A stretch of DNA of 64,000 nt from Phycomyces blakesleeanus NRRL 1555(-) (Eukaryota; Mucoromycota; Mucoromycetes; Mucorales; Phycomycetaceae), in NCBI RefSeq assembly GCF_001638985.1, contig NW_017265137.1:342326-406325 (forward strand). The letters are read 5' to 3'. The position numbers and the translations under genes were made by a program. Below the pieces are notes generated by a model. That model searched no databases. It saw only the letters and a program-made list of their open reading frames with translations, and was not told the origin of the DNA. Below are positions 13,616 through 35,601 of the stretch, one piece after another. Numbering within the stretch: position 1 is the stretch's first letter; each line of letters opens with the position of its first letter.

Positions 13616-16214
13616 GGCTATGGTCATTTATCATGAGACATATATTCTTGGTATCAGAAACACCCTTCAAAAGTTAAATATATTGTTTCACATTGTTTCA
13701 CATATTTTCTCTAATTGGGGTTCTTTTTTTACACGCTATTATATGCGATAAGCTACAGTGAGAGATGATGATATTTAGAATATGCTTATAATACAAAGGA
13801 AATTAAACACACAATTTGCATAGATTTTATCTCAAGGTACAATTTTTTTTCGCGTTTATCTCCCTTTATATATATATACGTACGTACGTGTGTGTGTGTG
13901 TGTGTGTGTGTGTGTTTAGAGACCATTCAGTCTCATGGGAATTCTAATTTGTAGTATTAACAGATAAATGAGATTTTTTTTTAAATTGCAAGAATACAGA
14001 CTTTATATTTGGGATCAAACATATTACTACCCGGACTATTTATTACATGTATCAAAAGGGTATTCGATACTTATCCCTAGCTTGGGCACTAAAATACATG
14101 TGATTTTATATGACTAACCAGCCATCTGAGAAGTAAAAAAAAACGAAACAAAACGAAACGAAACACAGAAAACTTATACGCTTACTATTTTATTTTTCAA
14201 TTTGAGATATTTTGTTTTTATAATAAAATACATAAATTACAGTGACTTCCGCAGAATTAACACGTCCGAAATTGTTTGGAAAAAAGAATCGTGAATACAA
14301 ATGTCATATTAGCGGTTTCTCTCTTTATATGTACAAATGGTCTGTAGAGGTGAAACGGAAGTATATAAAAATAGTAAAAAAAAAACTGTATGAAATTGAT
14401 AAGCAAATATTAAAGCATATATATATATATAATCTGATTATATCAGCATATGTCATTGGACTTATCTATTGTTTTTTTTATTCTATAGATATACACATAT
14501 TCTTTCTAAGGGTATACATTGGTCCTTGTATCATCCTACGTTTATTGGGTATAATGAGAAACCACACTATATATGTATATAGAGGAGGTAATATTGCCAC
14601 AAATTGTTCTCTTTGTAAGTTTATGAAATTCTGAAAATAATGGGAATAATTTTTTTTTGCCATTTAGCCATGGATTATTTGAGCCGTGGGAGGGTTTGTT
14701 ATTATTATTTGATTTGCAGCTTACTTGAGTTATAAATCTCATGGAATACATAAACCATAAAGGCAAATGGCGAGTATTCATACCTTTAGGAATATTTATG
14801 TAAGTAGTTCAACTGTCAAATAGCTCGAGTAGTATTTACAAGCATTTTAATCAGTAAAACCAGAATAATTATATCAAACTTTGAATTAAATTCTTCTTTC
14901 AATATTTCTTCATATTTTCGATGTACCAACAAACACATCTTTTTAAGAATATTTATATGTTTTATTTCAGGCAAATATTGGAGGGAGAATGTGATATAAA
15001 GAAAAAGAGGTATATATGGCTCTCACATATTGGATTGAAATCAAGAAGAAAATGACGAATGCATATATATTTCTGTAACTTTTAGAAATATTTGTGTTCC
15101 TGAGCGAATATTGTAAGAGTATATATATTTATTCCAGGGCAGCTTTTAAGTTTTCTTTTTTTTTCAGTTTAATCAAAGACTAATAATATGTTTGGTAATA
15201 CACAATAGCTTGGTGCAAGCTAGATTGGGTACTATACTAGCTAGGGAAAATTCACTCGCTTTATTTGTAGGATTTAAAGAAAAATAAAAGAGAAAAAAAA
15301 TCCCACAAAATAATAATAATAAAATCAATTAAGTCGTAAATGAATTATAGCTAAGCGTGTGTATTTTATGACCAAGATCTAGACATTCTTTTAATATTGT
15401 ACAAGCTGAAAAAATAATAATTAATAATTTCATTTATATATGTCTAGATGCTCTCCTCGTGTGTGGCATTTATATATAAATACATTATGAATCTAAGCTA
15501 AATTAACTGTGTTTTTAATTATGTCAGGATGAGCATTTGTGATATTCATATCCTTCTTCAACAATGACACCTAAATAATCTAGCAATTTTTTTTTCTGAT
15601 TTCTTGAAGGGAAGTTTTTTTTTCTTCGGTTTTTAATTACAATCTATCCATATTCACGCACAGACCCAAAGAAACTTTGGTACTCCCAAGATTGTCTTAT
15701 TTGTTCAACCACAATAATCGCTAAGCTCAAGTGGCACGTTTTGCTTAATATAGAACTGTTCTTCAACTTTTCTCTTTTATCCTTCTTTTTTTTCTTTTTT
15801 ATTCATTGTGGCCTGATTTCTCAATTTTTATTTTATTTTATTTAATGTATTTATTAAGACAATTGTATTGCCACATATTACCTCAATTAATCAATGATTT
15901 AATTCGAGCTTGATGCAATGACTCCGAGCTGGTCGATCACGATTAACACCCCCTTTGTGTTTAATAAAAATAAAGCGCTATTTCCTCCCCCTTTTTTCAT
16001 TATATAATGTATAGATATATATTATAATTTATCTAGAATATACTTTAAATATTTTCGATATAGTTTGCGCTTTATTACTATTTTATTATTTTCTATAAGG
16101 TGAGTATAGCAGATATTAGTTTGGATAAACGAACGAGTAGTACATGGGATAATGTAGAGATAGCTATCTTGCTAGTCTTTTTTGAAAAAAAGAGAAAGAC
16201 TTGCATTAAAGGTA

Positions 16215-16215
16215 C

Positions 16216-16252
<37 letters not shown>
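16215..16252. repeat. (TTG)n microsatellite
   Basis: About twelve copies of TTG/GTT. Neighbouring tracts include a TTC array at about 10550-10575, a TTTTTA array at about 17170-17207 and an AAT array at about 17519-17559. All lie in gene-free DNA. Confidence 0.8.
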
Positions 16253-16253
<1 letters not shown>

Positions 16254-17518
16254 TTTGTTATACAAAGGAAAGAAAGAAAAAATTGAGACGTAGAGTGACA
16301 CACAGCTTACATCTTCTGCTGTGAAAGGTTCGGAAATATTCATTTGGATCAATATGTGGTTTTCGGATTGACATAGTTTGGAAATATTAGATTCGTGTAA
16401 CTATCAAGGTGTGGCTATAGCAAAGAAATGATTTTATTCCACAATAAGCAATGCAAAAAAAACTATAATAAAGAGAGAAAGAGAAAGAAAGAAATATTAA
16501 CCGAGAGAATTGTATGTATAATATACCATATTCTTTATAGCCAAATCTATATCTGCATCTGTGTTCTAGGAATCGATGATGATATTTTATACTAAATCAT
16601 TAGCTTTACGCTCTGTACAATAAGGTTTTACTTTGTCTCCAATATATATATACATAATCTATTTTAATATATTAGAATATATATATATTTATTTATTTAA
16701 AAAAGACTGGTTTCTGTGGAGTGCGGCTATTATAAAAAAAATAGCGTGATATAATTATGATCGAGATTTTGAGAGTGAATAGGACAAATTGTCATAGAAG
16801 TTACATATAAAAAAATCCCGCTTGTCAGATACGCCAACCAATTGATAGACAATACTAAGCATATAATTCTCTTTTGGTTCATCTTTCGATTTCAAAAAAA
16901 AATAAGTTTTATGTCTTAGGTATACCAGCCAAATTTCATGTCGTTGTCCCCTTTATTATTATTATTATTATGATTATTGTCGGATTACTATGATTTTATA
17001 GATCATCTGTTTCTTGAATTTCTGCTGCTTACTATTCACTGATGTGCACGATTAATTCTTTCTTTCTTTTTAAGAAAATAATCTATAAAAAATAAAAAGA
17101 ATAAAGAAATAATATTCGATCGATAGAACCATAATCTTCGATACGATTCGGGCCCTTGTCCAAAGCTTGTTTTTATTTTTATTTTTATTTTTATTTTTAT
17201 TTTTATTTATTTCCTTCTTGATCGCACAGTAACTAGGTGAAATTTTATCTTGACTATTGAAATTGTTCATGACTTTGGCTCCCCCTTATTGGTCACCCTT
17301 ATAATTTTTTGCGCTTTAATATAAGCGGTGATTCGGTATTTCAAAGAGGCTGACAAAAAAGAGAGAGAGACAAAATGTTATACTATGGGATACGGACAAA
17401 AAAGAAGTATGCTGGCTGAATGTTTTATTTTTTTTATTATCATGATAATTCTTGTACAAGATTATTGAGTTCTGATAGTGATACTAATGATAATGAAGCA
17501 TAGGTGCAGTTAAAAGCA

Positions 17519-17558
<40 letters not shown>

Positions 17559-17669
17559 GAAATTATAAAACATTATGAAAAAGGAAAAAAAGGTATCATA
17601 TAGAATTAATACAAATACATAATTATGTAATGAATTCAAAACAGGATATTCATAATAATAACAATAGAA

Positions 17670-18263
17670 TTATTGAAATGGAGACGTCAATGGCGAAGGT
17701 GTAGGAGAAGGGGTTGGCGAGGGTTCCGTAGAAGGCCTTGGGTTATTCGGTCTTGGTTTTCTTGAAAGGAATGTATCTTGAGTAGACGGATATTTCATTG
17801 TATGGATCTTGAAGAGAGGTGTCTTATGAAAGGAGGGAATGTGTTTTGGTATTGAACGATTGATTTTCTCGATAGTATATATTTTCTGGAGAGAACAAAG
17901 AAAAAAAGGTAAATTTCAAAGATAGTTTTATAGAAGACACGGATCTAAAGCATTCAAACCCTTTTATTTATTTATTTATTTATTATTATTTTTTTAAAAT
18001 AATAATTAAATGAATAAAATTCGACATTTTTTTTCCTTCTTCCGAGTCACATTTTGGATTTTTTTTGGAGTAAAAATATCGTAAAAAAAACCCCTAAAGA
18101 TTGACAAGGGGTCCATCATATAAAGAACAACTACCCAAAAATTGTGAGAAATAATATGTCTCGTAACCTGTGTAGGGCAATTAGAATTCAGAAGGGCCAA
18201 AAAAAACATGAGACTAATATGGTATACTGACATACTTGTAATGATTTGCTTTTCACCACACAT
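17670..18263 (-). CDS. Putative two-exon gene, uncharacterised, C-terminal exons best supported
   Basis: Exon 18263-18051 and exon 17885-17670 join in phase 0 across an intron with GTGACT donor and CTCCAG acceptor, giving about 142 residues from an ATG at 18263. The first part has two hydrophobic stretches (around SLMFFLALL and FWVVVLYMM) that could be membrane segments. The last exon encodes a clean basic then Pro/Ser/Thr-rich tail (TEPSPTPSPTPSPLTSPFQ) ending in TAA. The tail is clearly richer in G+C than its surroundings and has third-position changes typical of coding DNA. Further 5' exons are possible: minus-strand open stretches near 18560-18375 and 19000-18915 also look coding. I do not recognise the family. 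Confidence 0.42.
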
Positions 18264-21749
<3,486 letters not shown>

Positions 21750-22202
21750 ACTGAATAAATCAGCCTATGTCTTTGTACATACATTGGTATCCAGTCATTA
21801 GACCAATATTAGATTTATAACAACAACAAAAAAGAAGGAACAATAAGCCAATTTATGGTACATTTGAATTAAACTATAATATATATTTATATATATTTAA
21901 CTTGCAATATAATAATAAAAATAACCATTTGAATTTTCTGGTTGATCTTTTAAAGAAAAGGAAAAAAAAAAAAACAGACAAACGCACGCACTTATTTTTC
22001 AAAATTTAGACTGTAGGCAATTAAATATTTTTCAAAAATATGAATAATCTGTGTATGTAGTACTTGTTGCACAATAGGGGTTTTACATGAAGAAATTAAT
22101 TTCTTTAAAGGAAGAAAGAAAAAACGAAAAATGATCATGATCCCTGAAGCAGAAGATAAAGGGGGTAGGGGAAGGGGAAAGAGGGGAATAATAAATATTA
22201 TA
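21750..22202. other. Convergent 3' intergenic spacer
   Basis: Lies between the ends of the convergent TPA1-like and ABC transporter genes. It is A+T-rich with short A runs and a purine-rich stretch at 22140-22185, and no ORF of interest was seen. It probably contains both polyadenylation regions. Confidence 0.6.
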
Positions 22203-28491
<6,289 letters not shown>

Positions 28492-28818
28492 AGTCGATAA
28501 AGAAGACAGATAGGTTTGAGCAAGTGAATATATTTATATTTAAAATATATATATTATATATGTAAAAAAGATCCGAAGATATGAAAAAAAATAAGAATTC
28601 AAGATTCTTTATTTGTACTTTTTAATTTATTTATTTTATTTAAAAAAAAAAAAAAAGAGAGCAAATCAAACTGAGATTATAAAACGGTAATAGCCAGAAA
28701 TATATTTTTTTTCCTTTTATTCCAGAGAAACTGTCACACCAAAGGATTGCGTAATACTTTGACTCTTTCGGCTTTTCTTTTGTTTTCTTTTGTTTTCTAA
28801 ATTTTATTTTGATTTGTC
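28492..28818. promoter_or_regulatory. Shared divergent promoter region (ABC transporter / CCDC124)
   Basis: Only 327 bp separate the two divergently oriented start codons. It contains a long A run (about 28641-28655), a T-rich stretch and a short TTTTCTTTTG repeat just before the CCDC124 start. No specific factor site was recognised. Confidence 0.5.
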
Positions 28819-29961
28819 ATGGCTAAGAAGACTCCCAACAGTAAGGCTGAGGCTGCTAATGCAAAGAAGGGTGCTGCAAAGGCCGAAAAGGACAAGGCAA
28901 AGGCCAACGAAGTAGCTGCCAAGGAAGCCGAGGAGTGGTCCCAGGGTGCCAAGGGTAAAGGTAAAAAGGACAATGACGCCGAGAAAAAGGTATATAATTT
29001 ATATATATTATTTTTTTGTTTCAACTTAATTTGACATGTCATGACATGACACTAACCATCAATTTCTATCCCTCATCTACATTTATTAAGGCTGCTGCTT
29101 TGGCTAAGAAGCAGGAAGCTGCCCGTATTTTGGCTGAAGAAGAAAAGAACTTGCCCAAGGCCAAACCCAAGGGTGATGTAAGTCTTCCTTTTTTTCTCTT
29201 TTTTTTTGTAAAGAAAATAAGCAAAATGAAACAAAACGCGTATTTGTTTCGAGTTTATTTGTTTGCATAGCATAACATAGCATAGCATTACTTCTTCTTT
29301 TTATTTCTTTAAAAAAGAACGAATTATTGATGAGTTGTCTTGACGATTTTATATGTATATAGAAAATCGCTGCCAAGAAGTCTGCTAAGGTCGAAGCTGC
29401 TTCTCAATCTAGACGTGTTATTCCCGAGTTCGCAGCCACCAACATTGATGATGCTCTTGACTTGCTCACACTTGGTGACGGAAACTCGCCTGTGAAGTCC
29501 AAGGATATCGAGAAGCATCCCGAGCGTCGCTTCAAGGCAGCTTTGGCTGCATTCGAGGAAAGAGAGACCCCTCGTTTCAAGCAAGAGAACCCCGGACTTC
29601 GTTTGAGTCAGTTGAAGGACATCATGTACAAGGCTTTCCAAAAGTCACCCGACAACCCCTTCAACCAGGCAAACATCTTGGCTTACAATGCCACTATGGA
29701 TGATGCCAAGGATCTCAAGAGTAAGTATACCAAAATATTAATATTAGTATTTGTGAATATAGTGTTTATATGGAGGTAGTGGTGGAGTAAGGGAACGGAA
29801 CACAGAATAGTATGATGTGATGTGATTTGATGTGATGTGATATGATTTGATTTGATGTGACATGTATTTTGTGGGCTTTGATTAGTAAATCAATTAATTA
29901 ACCTATTACTTTAATAGCTCAACGTCGCGATGAACTCGAGAACCGTCTTCGAACCACTTAA
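28819..29961 (+). CDS. CCDC124: CCDC124/Oxs1 family coiled-coil protein
   Basis: Four exons (28819-28989, 29091-29177, 29363-29720, 29918-29961) give 219 residues, matching the roughly 220 residues of CCDC124 proteins. The N-terminal 90 residues are a highly charged Lys/Ala/Glu coiled coil (KKTPNSKAEAANAKKGAAKA). The C-terminal DUF1014-like region contains RVIPEFAATNIDDALDLL, ERRFKAALAAFEERETPRFK and LRLSQLKDIMYKAFQKSPDN and ends RRDELENRLRTT. In other organisms this family binds inactive ribosomes and supports recovery of translation, and fission yeast Oxs1 also acts in stress-responsive transcription. Intron 3 contains a degenerate GATGT pentamer array. The gene shares a short promoter with the ABC transporter. 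Confidence 0.92.
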
Positions 29962-30443
29962 ACAACATGAAAATCTCCTTTCCCTCTCCATTTATTGTTT
30001 TTAAAAAAATCAACTCCTCACTCACATTTAGTGTCTATTTTACATAAAAATCACATATATATTCCTTTCCCAATTCGCCTTTTTTGCATCCCCCAACTCG
30101 TTTTTCTTTCTATACTTCTTTATTTCTATAGTATCACTATCCTCTTCATTTTCACTTCTTTTATATATATACATGTATATGTATCGTACTGTATTTTCTC
30201 CTTTAGTTTTATGGTTCATCCAACAGCAAGTACATAGTAGATCTATACATATATATAAAATAAAAAATAACATCTTGCACTCCATAAATTTATTGTATTT
30301 ATAACTGTCAAACAACTAATTGACTGATATTGGTATTATTGGTGCAGGTTCTGGTTTTGGTTCTGGTTCTTGTGGTAGTAAATCCCTTGTTTACCATTTT
30401 ATTGTTTACTAATCATTTCTATCATTTCTATCATTTCTTTCTT
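29962..30443. other. 3' intergenic spacer
   Basis: Convergent ends of the CCDC124 and NAM-like genes. It is pyrimidine-rich on the plus strand in the first half and contains a short imperfect GGTTCTGGTTTT repeat at about 30348-30380. No gene was seen. Confidence 0.55.
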
Positions 30444-31199
30444 TTAAATACTATTTTCTCTAATTTGTTTCTGCAAATTCACGAGCCATTGGCGATTGTC
30501 AAGATCTACTATTGAATTTGCATCAGTGGTCATTATCTTAAGGTCGAGCAACGACTGCTGGGTAGCTGTTTTTCTTTCCAAGGCTCGGTAGCTCAATTCG
30601 CTAAAATATGTGCCTTTCTGGATAGAGTCCACGGCTTTCATCATGATATTAGACATCTCAACCATTTGGTGGATCATTTTGTCTTTGTTGAGAATAAGCG
30701 GCTCTTCACCATTATCACTATCACTAATTGCACTCGCACTAGAGCTTGAATTTTCATTTGCATTATCAGCATCATCGGCATCATCAAAGGTTTTTCTTTT
30801 CAGCGATTTTCGAGTTTTATCTGCTGGGTTGACTGCAGCTGGGAGGACCAAAGGCACTTGGTATTCTTGTAAATCTTGAGTGGCATCTTCATCAACAATC
30901 GTGAAAGTAGTCCTCGGCTTTTTTGATTTCTTAAGCTTGGGCAGTTGTGTTTCGATATGGCTTTGGTCTTGGGTTTGCTTTTTGGTTTTTGTTTGCTTTT
31001 CAATCAGGCTATTTAGCCACTGTGGGTGTTTTGACAGAATACGATAGCAGTGATTAAGCGTAAAGTTTGACTTATTTTCGGTTCTGTATATCTTTTTTGC
31101 CTTTGAATCCTACACACATATATATATATATATTATGTGTTTAATTGCCCTGAAGAAATGGTTTATGCATAAATACACACATGCATGCATGCATGCATG

Positions 31200-31232
<33 letters not shown>

Positions 31233-31607
31233 TATTTTTGAGAAATATTAATCTAGTTATGAATAACTTACATTTTCATCATCACTAGTGTCATTTGTTG
31301 CATTTGATTTTTCTACTCGATACAGAATTTTGGCATATTTGCTCACTGCTGTGTTTATAACTTGCCAACGAGTAGGTAAGGAACGAGCATTGCGCTCCAC
31401 AGAATCTTCGGGGGCGAATTTCCTGTAGTGTTGTTTTACTCTCGACCACAAGGTCTCGCCTTTTTGCTTATTGATGTTGACTCCGTCAAAGGCAACAAGA
31501 AGGTAAGAACGGCAAATCTGCTCATCTTCCTCTATAGAAAAGTTCTTTTTTCTTGAAAAAGTATCTTCTTGAGTGTATAGTTTTGTGGTTTGTAATGCAT
31601 AATGCAT
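30444..31607 (-). CDS. NAM-like / Myb-SANT-like DNA-binding protein
   Basis: Two exons (31607-31272 and 31109-30444) join in phase 0 to give about 333 residues. The N-terminal 110 residues match the layout of plant and fungal Myb/SANT-like proteins related to the PIF/Harbinger transposon-associated Myb and no-apical-meristem-associated families: an acidic helix FSIEEDEQICRSYLLVAF, TLWSRVKQHYRKF, and RSLPTRWQVINTAVSKY, followed after the intron by FTLNHCYRILSKHPQW. The middle is basic (KKSKKPRTTF, KSLKRKTF) and Ser/Asp-rich. The C-terminus has helical stretches (KMIHQMVEMSNIMMKAVDSI and a last block around NRQWLVNLQKQI). Nuclear function is inferred. No transposase ORF lies beside it, so it may be a domesticated gene. 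The ATG at 31607 sits among tandem ATTATGC/ATTACG repeats, so the true start could differ. Confidence 0.72.
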
Positions 31608-31817
31608 AATTCGTAATTCGTAATTCGTAATGCATAATGTGCAAATTTGTGCGTGTTAATCATGACAAGATTGTATACAAGAGTGAATGTAAAGAAGAAG
31701 AAAAAATATTATATTTTTTTGACAGACAAGCAAATAATGATTCTTTAGATTAGTATCAACTATTAATGATTTCTTCAAGTTCTTCTCTTTCTCCCTCTCT
31801 CTCTCTTTAATTTAAAT

Positions 31818-32081
31818 TTATTCATTTATACTTTTACTCTTGCCAGTAACTTCAACGGCATGATGAGATGTTGTTGTCGCTGCTGTGGTGGAAGGGTTGA
31901 TGGTCATTAGCTTATGAGAATTAAAGTAAAGGTCTTTTTTTTTGTTCTTTGCTTGTTTAGTTTGTTTAGTAAAGAAGAGATAATAAAAAAAAAGAAATAT
32001 TTGAGAATTAACCCTAAGAAGAAAAAGAAAAGCAATTAAAGCAATTAAATTAAAAACAGACACATATATTACATTGACCAT
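31818..32081 (-). CDS. Possible 53-residue single-span membrane microprotein
   Basis: Exon 32081-32013 (23 codons) and exon 31910-31818 (31 codons with stop) join in phase 0 across a 102-nt intron with donor GTTAAT and acceptor CATAAG. The first exon encodes a hydrophobic helix (NLIALIAFLFLLR) and the second a polar Thr/Ser-rich tail ending GKSKSINE. The second exon is clearly G+C-richer than its surroundings. The donor is not the usual GTAAGT or GTATGT form seen elsewhere here, which lowers confidence. No family was recognised. Confidence 0.35.
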   Translation of the reverse strand: MVNVIYVSVFNLIALIAFLFLLRVNSQIFLFFYYLFFTKQTKQAKNKKKDLYFNSHKLMTINPSTTAATTTSHHAVEVTGKSKSINE

Positions 32082-33536
32082 ATTGAACCTGAATATTTTA
32101 TTAATACTTTCATTATTTCTGTAGCTGTAGCTGCTGTTTTAGTTGCAATTTATCTTGCAAGTTAATTAATTGATTGGTTGGTTGGTTGGTTAGTTATAAC
32201 CAAATGGATCCAGTCTATTAGGCTTACAGAATCTATTAAATAACAGTAAGAAAGGAAAGTGTATCTGTGCGTTATATTCTTATGAATTTGGTTCTTGAGG
32301 AAATAGTATTTAAATAAATGAAATTCCAGAATTAGTGTTACAAAATCAAGAAATATACATATTTCTTTGTTGTTGCTGTTGTTGCTGTTGCTGCTGTTGC
32401 TGCTGCTGTTGTTGTTGTGATTTCTTCTATTTCTATAGCTCAAAATCAAATAAGGATAATTATGAAATCAAAAAAAAAAAATTCTCTACATAAAATGTAT
32501 TACGTACTCATATCCTATAATATCATGTGAAGTTACTATTACTATATAATATCTTGAAGTCTGTAGTGGCATCTCTCTTTACTTGTACACAAGAGAAAGA
32601 AAAAGATAGGTCCTACATTACACCACACCAAAGCACAGCATATCATACTAAACTATACATTACACAGCAAGTGTGATCTTTGGTGCTACTACAGCTGTTT
32701 AATCTTAGTTTTGTTATATTACATAATATTTTAGACCAATCTACATAATACTCCTTATTATTAACAAAATATAAATAAATAAATAAATAAATAAATAATA
32801 ATGACCTGCTTGAATTGATCCAATTTTTAGCTGTATTACTTGGATCTAACAATGGATATTTGTTCTAATGACTACTATGATGATGATGATATTTATTGTT
32901 ATTATTATTTTGTACTCTCATAATTGACAGTATTGGATCAAGTTTATAATGTTTCAAGTACAATATATATATAGGAAACAAGGATATAAAATTTTAGGTA
33001 ACAAAGATCTCGTTTTGGATCAAATAGATATGCTTCTTTCAAACAAACAACCAAAAAAAAAGGAAACATATTGTACTTTACAAGACAAAAACGGGTATAT
33101 AGATCTGGGTCACTGCCACCTTGTACTATTTGTTTCTTGCTTATTGTAACAATGATAGGAAGGGGTAAATTAATAACCTTTGATATAAAACATATTATGT
33201 GTATTTGTAAAATGAAACATGGCTGGAAGGAATTCATGGTTGATTATTAGACACAAAAACAAAGATTTGTTTTTCATTTATTCATTTCGTACAGGTAGTT
33301 GGTTTGGGTTTTTTCCGCTTTGATGGTGGTAGGTAGCAAAGGTTGGTAAAAAAGAGAGAGAATAATATAAAGAAATATATCGAGGGATCGAAAAGAAGAA
33401 GGAAGAAATTTAGGGGTAGGAAAGTGTGTGTTTGGAGGGAGGGGTAAAGTTAAAAATTTAATTCTTTTTTTTTAAAAAAAAAATAAAAAAAAAAAGATGA
33501 GGAAGAAAAGATATACAGGCGAATGAATTTTTTTTT
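32082..33536. other. Low-complexity intergenic region
   Basis: Contains TTGG repeats (about 32170-32190), a mixed TTG/CTG array (about 32366-32418) that could encode polyglutamine or polyasparagine if transcribed but has no supporting gene, an AAAT array (about 32770-32797), a TGATGA array (about 32876-32890), and a T(9)A(10) palindrome at 33465-33483 just 3' of the malate synthase gene. Confidence 0.55.
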
Positions 33537-35601
33537 TTACAAGCGAGACTTGGAACCGACCGAGACAATGTCATCGTAAAGAAGGGTGGTCAAGAAGTCA
33601 TCGTACTGCTCGCCAGTGACGTTGGTAGCAAATGCCTTCTTGGCAGCCTCATACTTGGAGGAAGCGTACTTGTCGCCCAACTGCTGGCGGATCTTCTCGG
33701 TTTCTTCGTCGAGGATCTGGAGCATGTAGGCACCAGTGACAGTCTTACCCTCGGTGGTGACGGCGTTGTGACGGGCCCACTGCCAGAGCTGGGAGCGCGA
33801 GATCTCGGCAGTAGCGGCATCCTCCATCAGGTTGTGGATGGGCACGCAGCCAACACCACGCAACCAGGACTCCATGTAGGCCAAACCGATCTGGATGTTG
33901 TCGCGGATACCCTTGTCAGAGACACCGCCCTTGAAGTTGATGTCCAACAGATCGGTGTTCTTGACCACGACGTCCTCGCGGCGGACATGGAGCTGGTTGG
34001 GCTGGGGCATGTGCTCGTTAAAGACCTCGAATGCGATCTTGACCAGATCGGGGTGGGCGACCCAGGTACCGTCGTGACCGGCAGTAACCTCGCGCAATTT
34101 GTCTGCACGGACCTTGGCCATGGCGACCTCGTTGGCCTTGGGGTCGTTCTTGATTGGGATCTGGGCAGCCATACCTCCCATGGCATGGACACCGCGCTTG
34201 TGGCAGGTCTGGATCAACAGACTGACATAGGCCGACATGAAGGGCACGGTCATGGTGACCGAGGAACGCTCGGGAAGGACAAACTGGGGGTGCTGGCGGA
34301 ACTTCTTGATGAAGCTGAAGATGTAATCCCAACGACCGCAGTTGAGGCCAGAGGAGTGCTCACGGAGCTCGTAGATGATCTCGTCCATCTCGTAGGCGGC
34401 CAAGATGGTCTCGATCAGAACAGTACCACGGATAGTGCCGCGGGGGATGTTGATGGCATCCTGGGAGATGTTGAACACATCGTTCCAGAGTCTGGCCTCC
34501 AAGTGGGACTCCATCTTGGGCAAGTAGAAGTAAGGTCCCTTGCCACGCTTGATCAATTCCTTGGCGTTGTGGAAGAAGTAGAGACCGAAATCGAACAGAG
34601 AAGCAGACATGGGCTCACCGTCAACCAAGACGTGCTTCTCAACCATGTGCCAACCTCTGGGTCTGTATATAGTATATGTAAAGAAATCAAAATTAGATAA
34701 TGTACATGTACGTATGCATATAACATTTGTAAAGAAATATTGAGTCTCAGACACACAACACAAAAATAAAATCCAAAGAAGTGGGTGAACTAGGCTGGGC
34801 TGGGATTGATGTACAAAATGTGTGTGTGGATATATATCTAGTTATGTAACTGTTCTTCTTCTTACCTGACAATAAGAGTAGAGAGCTTGCCATCCTTGCG
34901 CAACTCGTACTTCTTTCCATTAGGGTTGGTGAAAGAGATGGTCTCGCGAATAGCATCACGCATGTTGACCTGACCAGAGATCAAGACATCCCAGGTAGGA
35001 GCACTTGAATCTATGTTTTTTTTTTTGATTTTTCAATAAGCAAAAAAATAATAATTTAGCACTAGATCCACAAATCTATATGCAAGAACAACAATTTGCT
35101 CATCTTCTTGTTACACATCCCCTTTGCTTTATACATAAAAAATAAAAGACTAGATCTCTCCAACTCCGTGTGAATTATTTCTATTTCTCTCTCTCTCTCT
35201 CATTATGCATGTATATGAATAAGTTTGAGTTTATTACCTTCGAAATCAGCCATGAATGTGGAGGCACCCGAGTTGAGGGCATTGATGACCATCTTGCGAT
35301 CAACGGGACCAGTGATCTCGACACGACGATCCTGGAGACCAGGGGCAGGGGCAGCAGCGCGCCAGTTGGAGTCATTGCGGATGTATGCGGTCTCGGGCAA
35401 GAAATCGGGAAGGACACCACGATCAAGGGCCTGCTGACGGTAGACACGGTTCTGCAACAAGGTCTTGCGGATAGGGTTGAATGTGCGCTGGAGGGTTGAG
35501 ATGAACACAAGAGCTTCCTTTGACAGGATTGAGGCCTGAGCAGCATCAACAGGGGCAAGGACGGCAACACCGGGAACAATGGATTTCAAAAGAGAAGACA
35601 T
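33537..35601 (-). CDS. MLS1: Malate synthase (glyoxylate cycle, peroxisomal)
   Basis: Condenses glyoxylate and acetyl-CoA to malate in the glyoxylate cycle, allowing growth on acetate or fatty acids. Three exons (35601-35238, 35010-34866, 34662-33537) give 544 residues, the normal size for malate synthase A. The family signature appears around [20 protein letters not shown] and [20 protein letters not shown] (catalytic arginine and acid residues), followed by [20 protein letters not shown]. The C-terminal part has [14 protein letters not shown] and [20 protein letters not shown]. The protein ends SKSRL, where SRL is a good variant of the peroxisomal targeting signal PTS1, so glyoxysomal location is inferred. 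Codon bias is strong. A TCCG-N10-CGGA inverted repeat lies about 340 bp upstream of the start. Confidence 0.97.

Larger units (their letters stand above)
3926..17669. other. 13.7-kb gene desert, very A+T-rich
   Basis: No intact gene was found on either strand. Open stretches over 60 codons are low-complexity or lack plausible starts and splice partners. The interval holds coding relics on the minus strand (about 5600-6560 and 9250-9990), weaker coding-like scraps (for example about 7830-7990 plus, 8810-8885 plus, 13200-13350 minus, 15650-15760 minus), many microsatellites, and several T(n)A(n) palindromes. Such deserts are typical of transposon graveyards or heterochromatic intervals. Here that is inference. 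Confidence 0.6.

Noticed and set aside
13470..13751. 93-codon ORF encoding Leu and then Thr/Asn/Ser repeats
   Set aside because: It is a translation of microsatellites, has no ATG-supported start (begins with TTG) and no domain.
14242..14634. 130-codon ORF in the gene desert
   Set aside because: Begins with GTG, is Lys/Ile/Tyr-rich in the way random A+T DNA is, and shows no motif or splice support.
33768..34700. 310-codon plus-strand ORF opposite malate synthase
   Set aside because: Antisense shadow of a highly biased coding exon. The malate synthase frame explains it.
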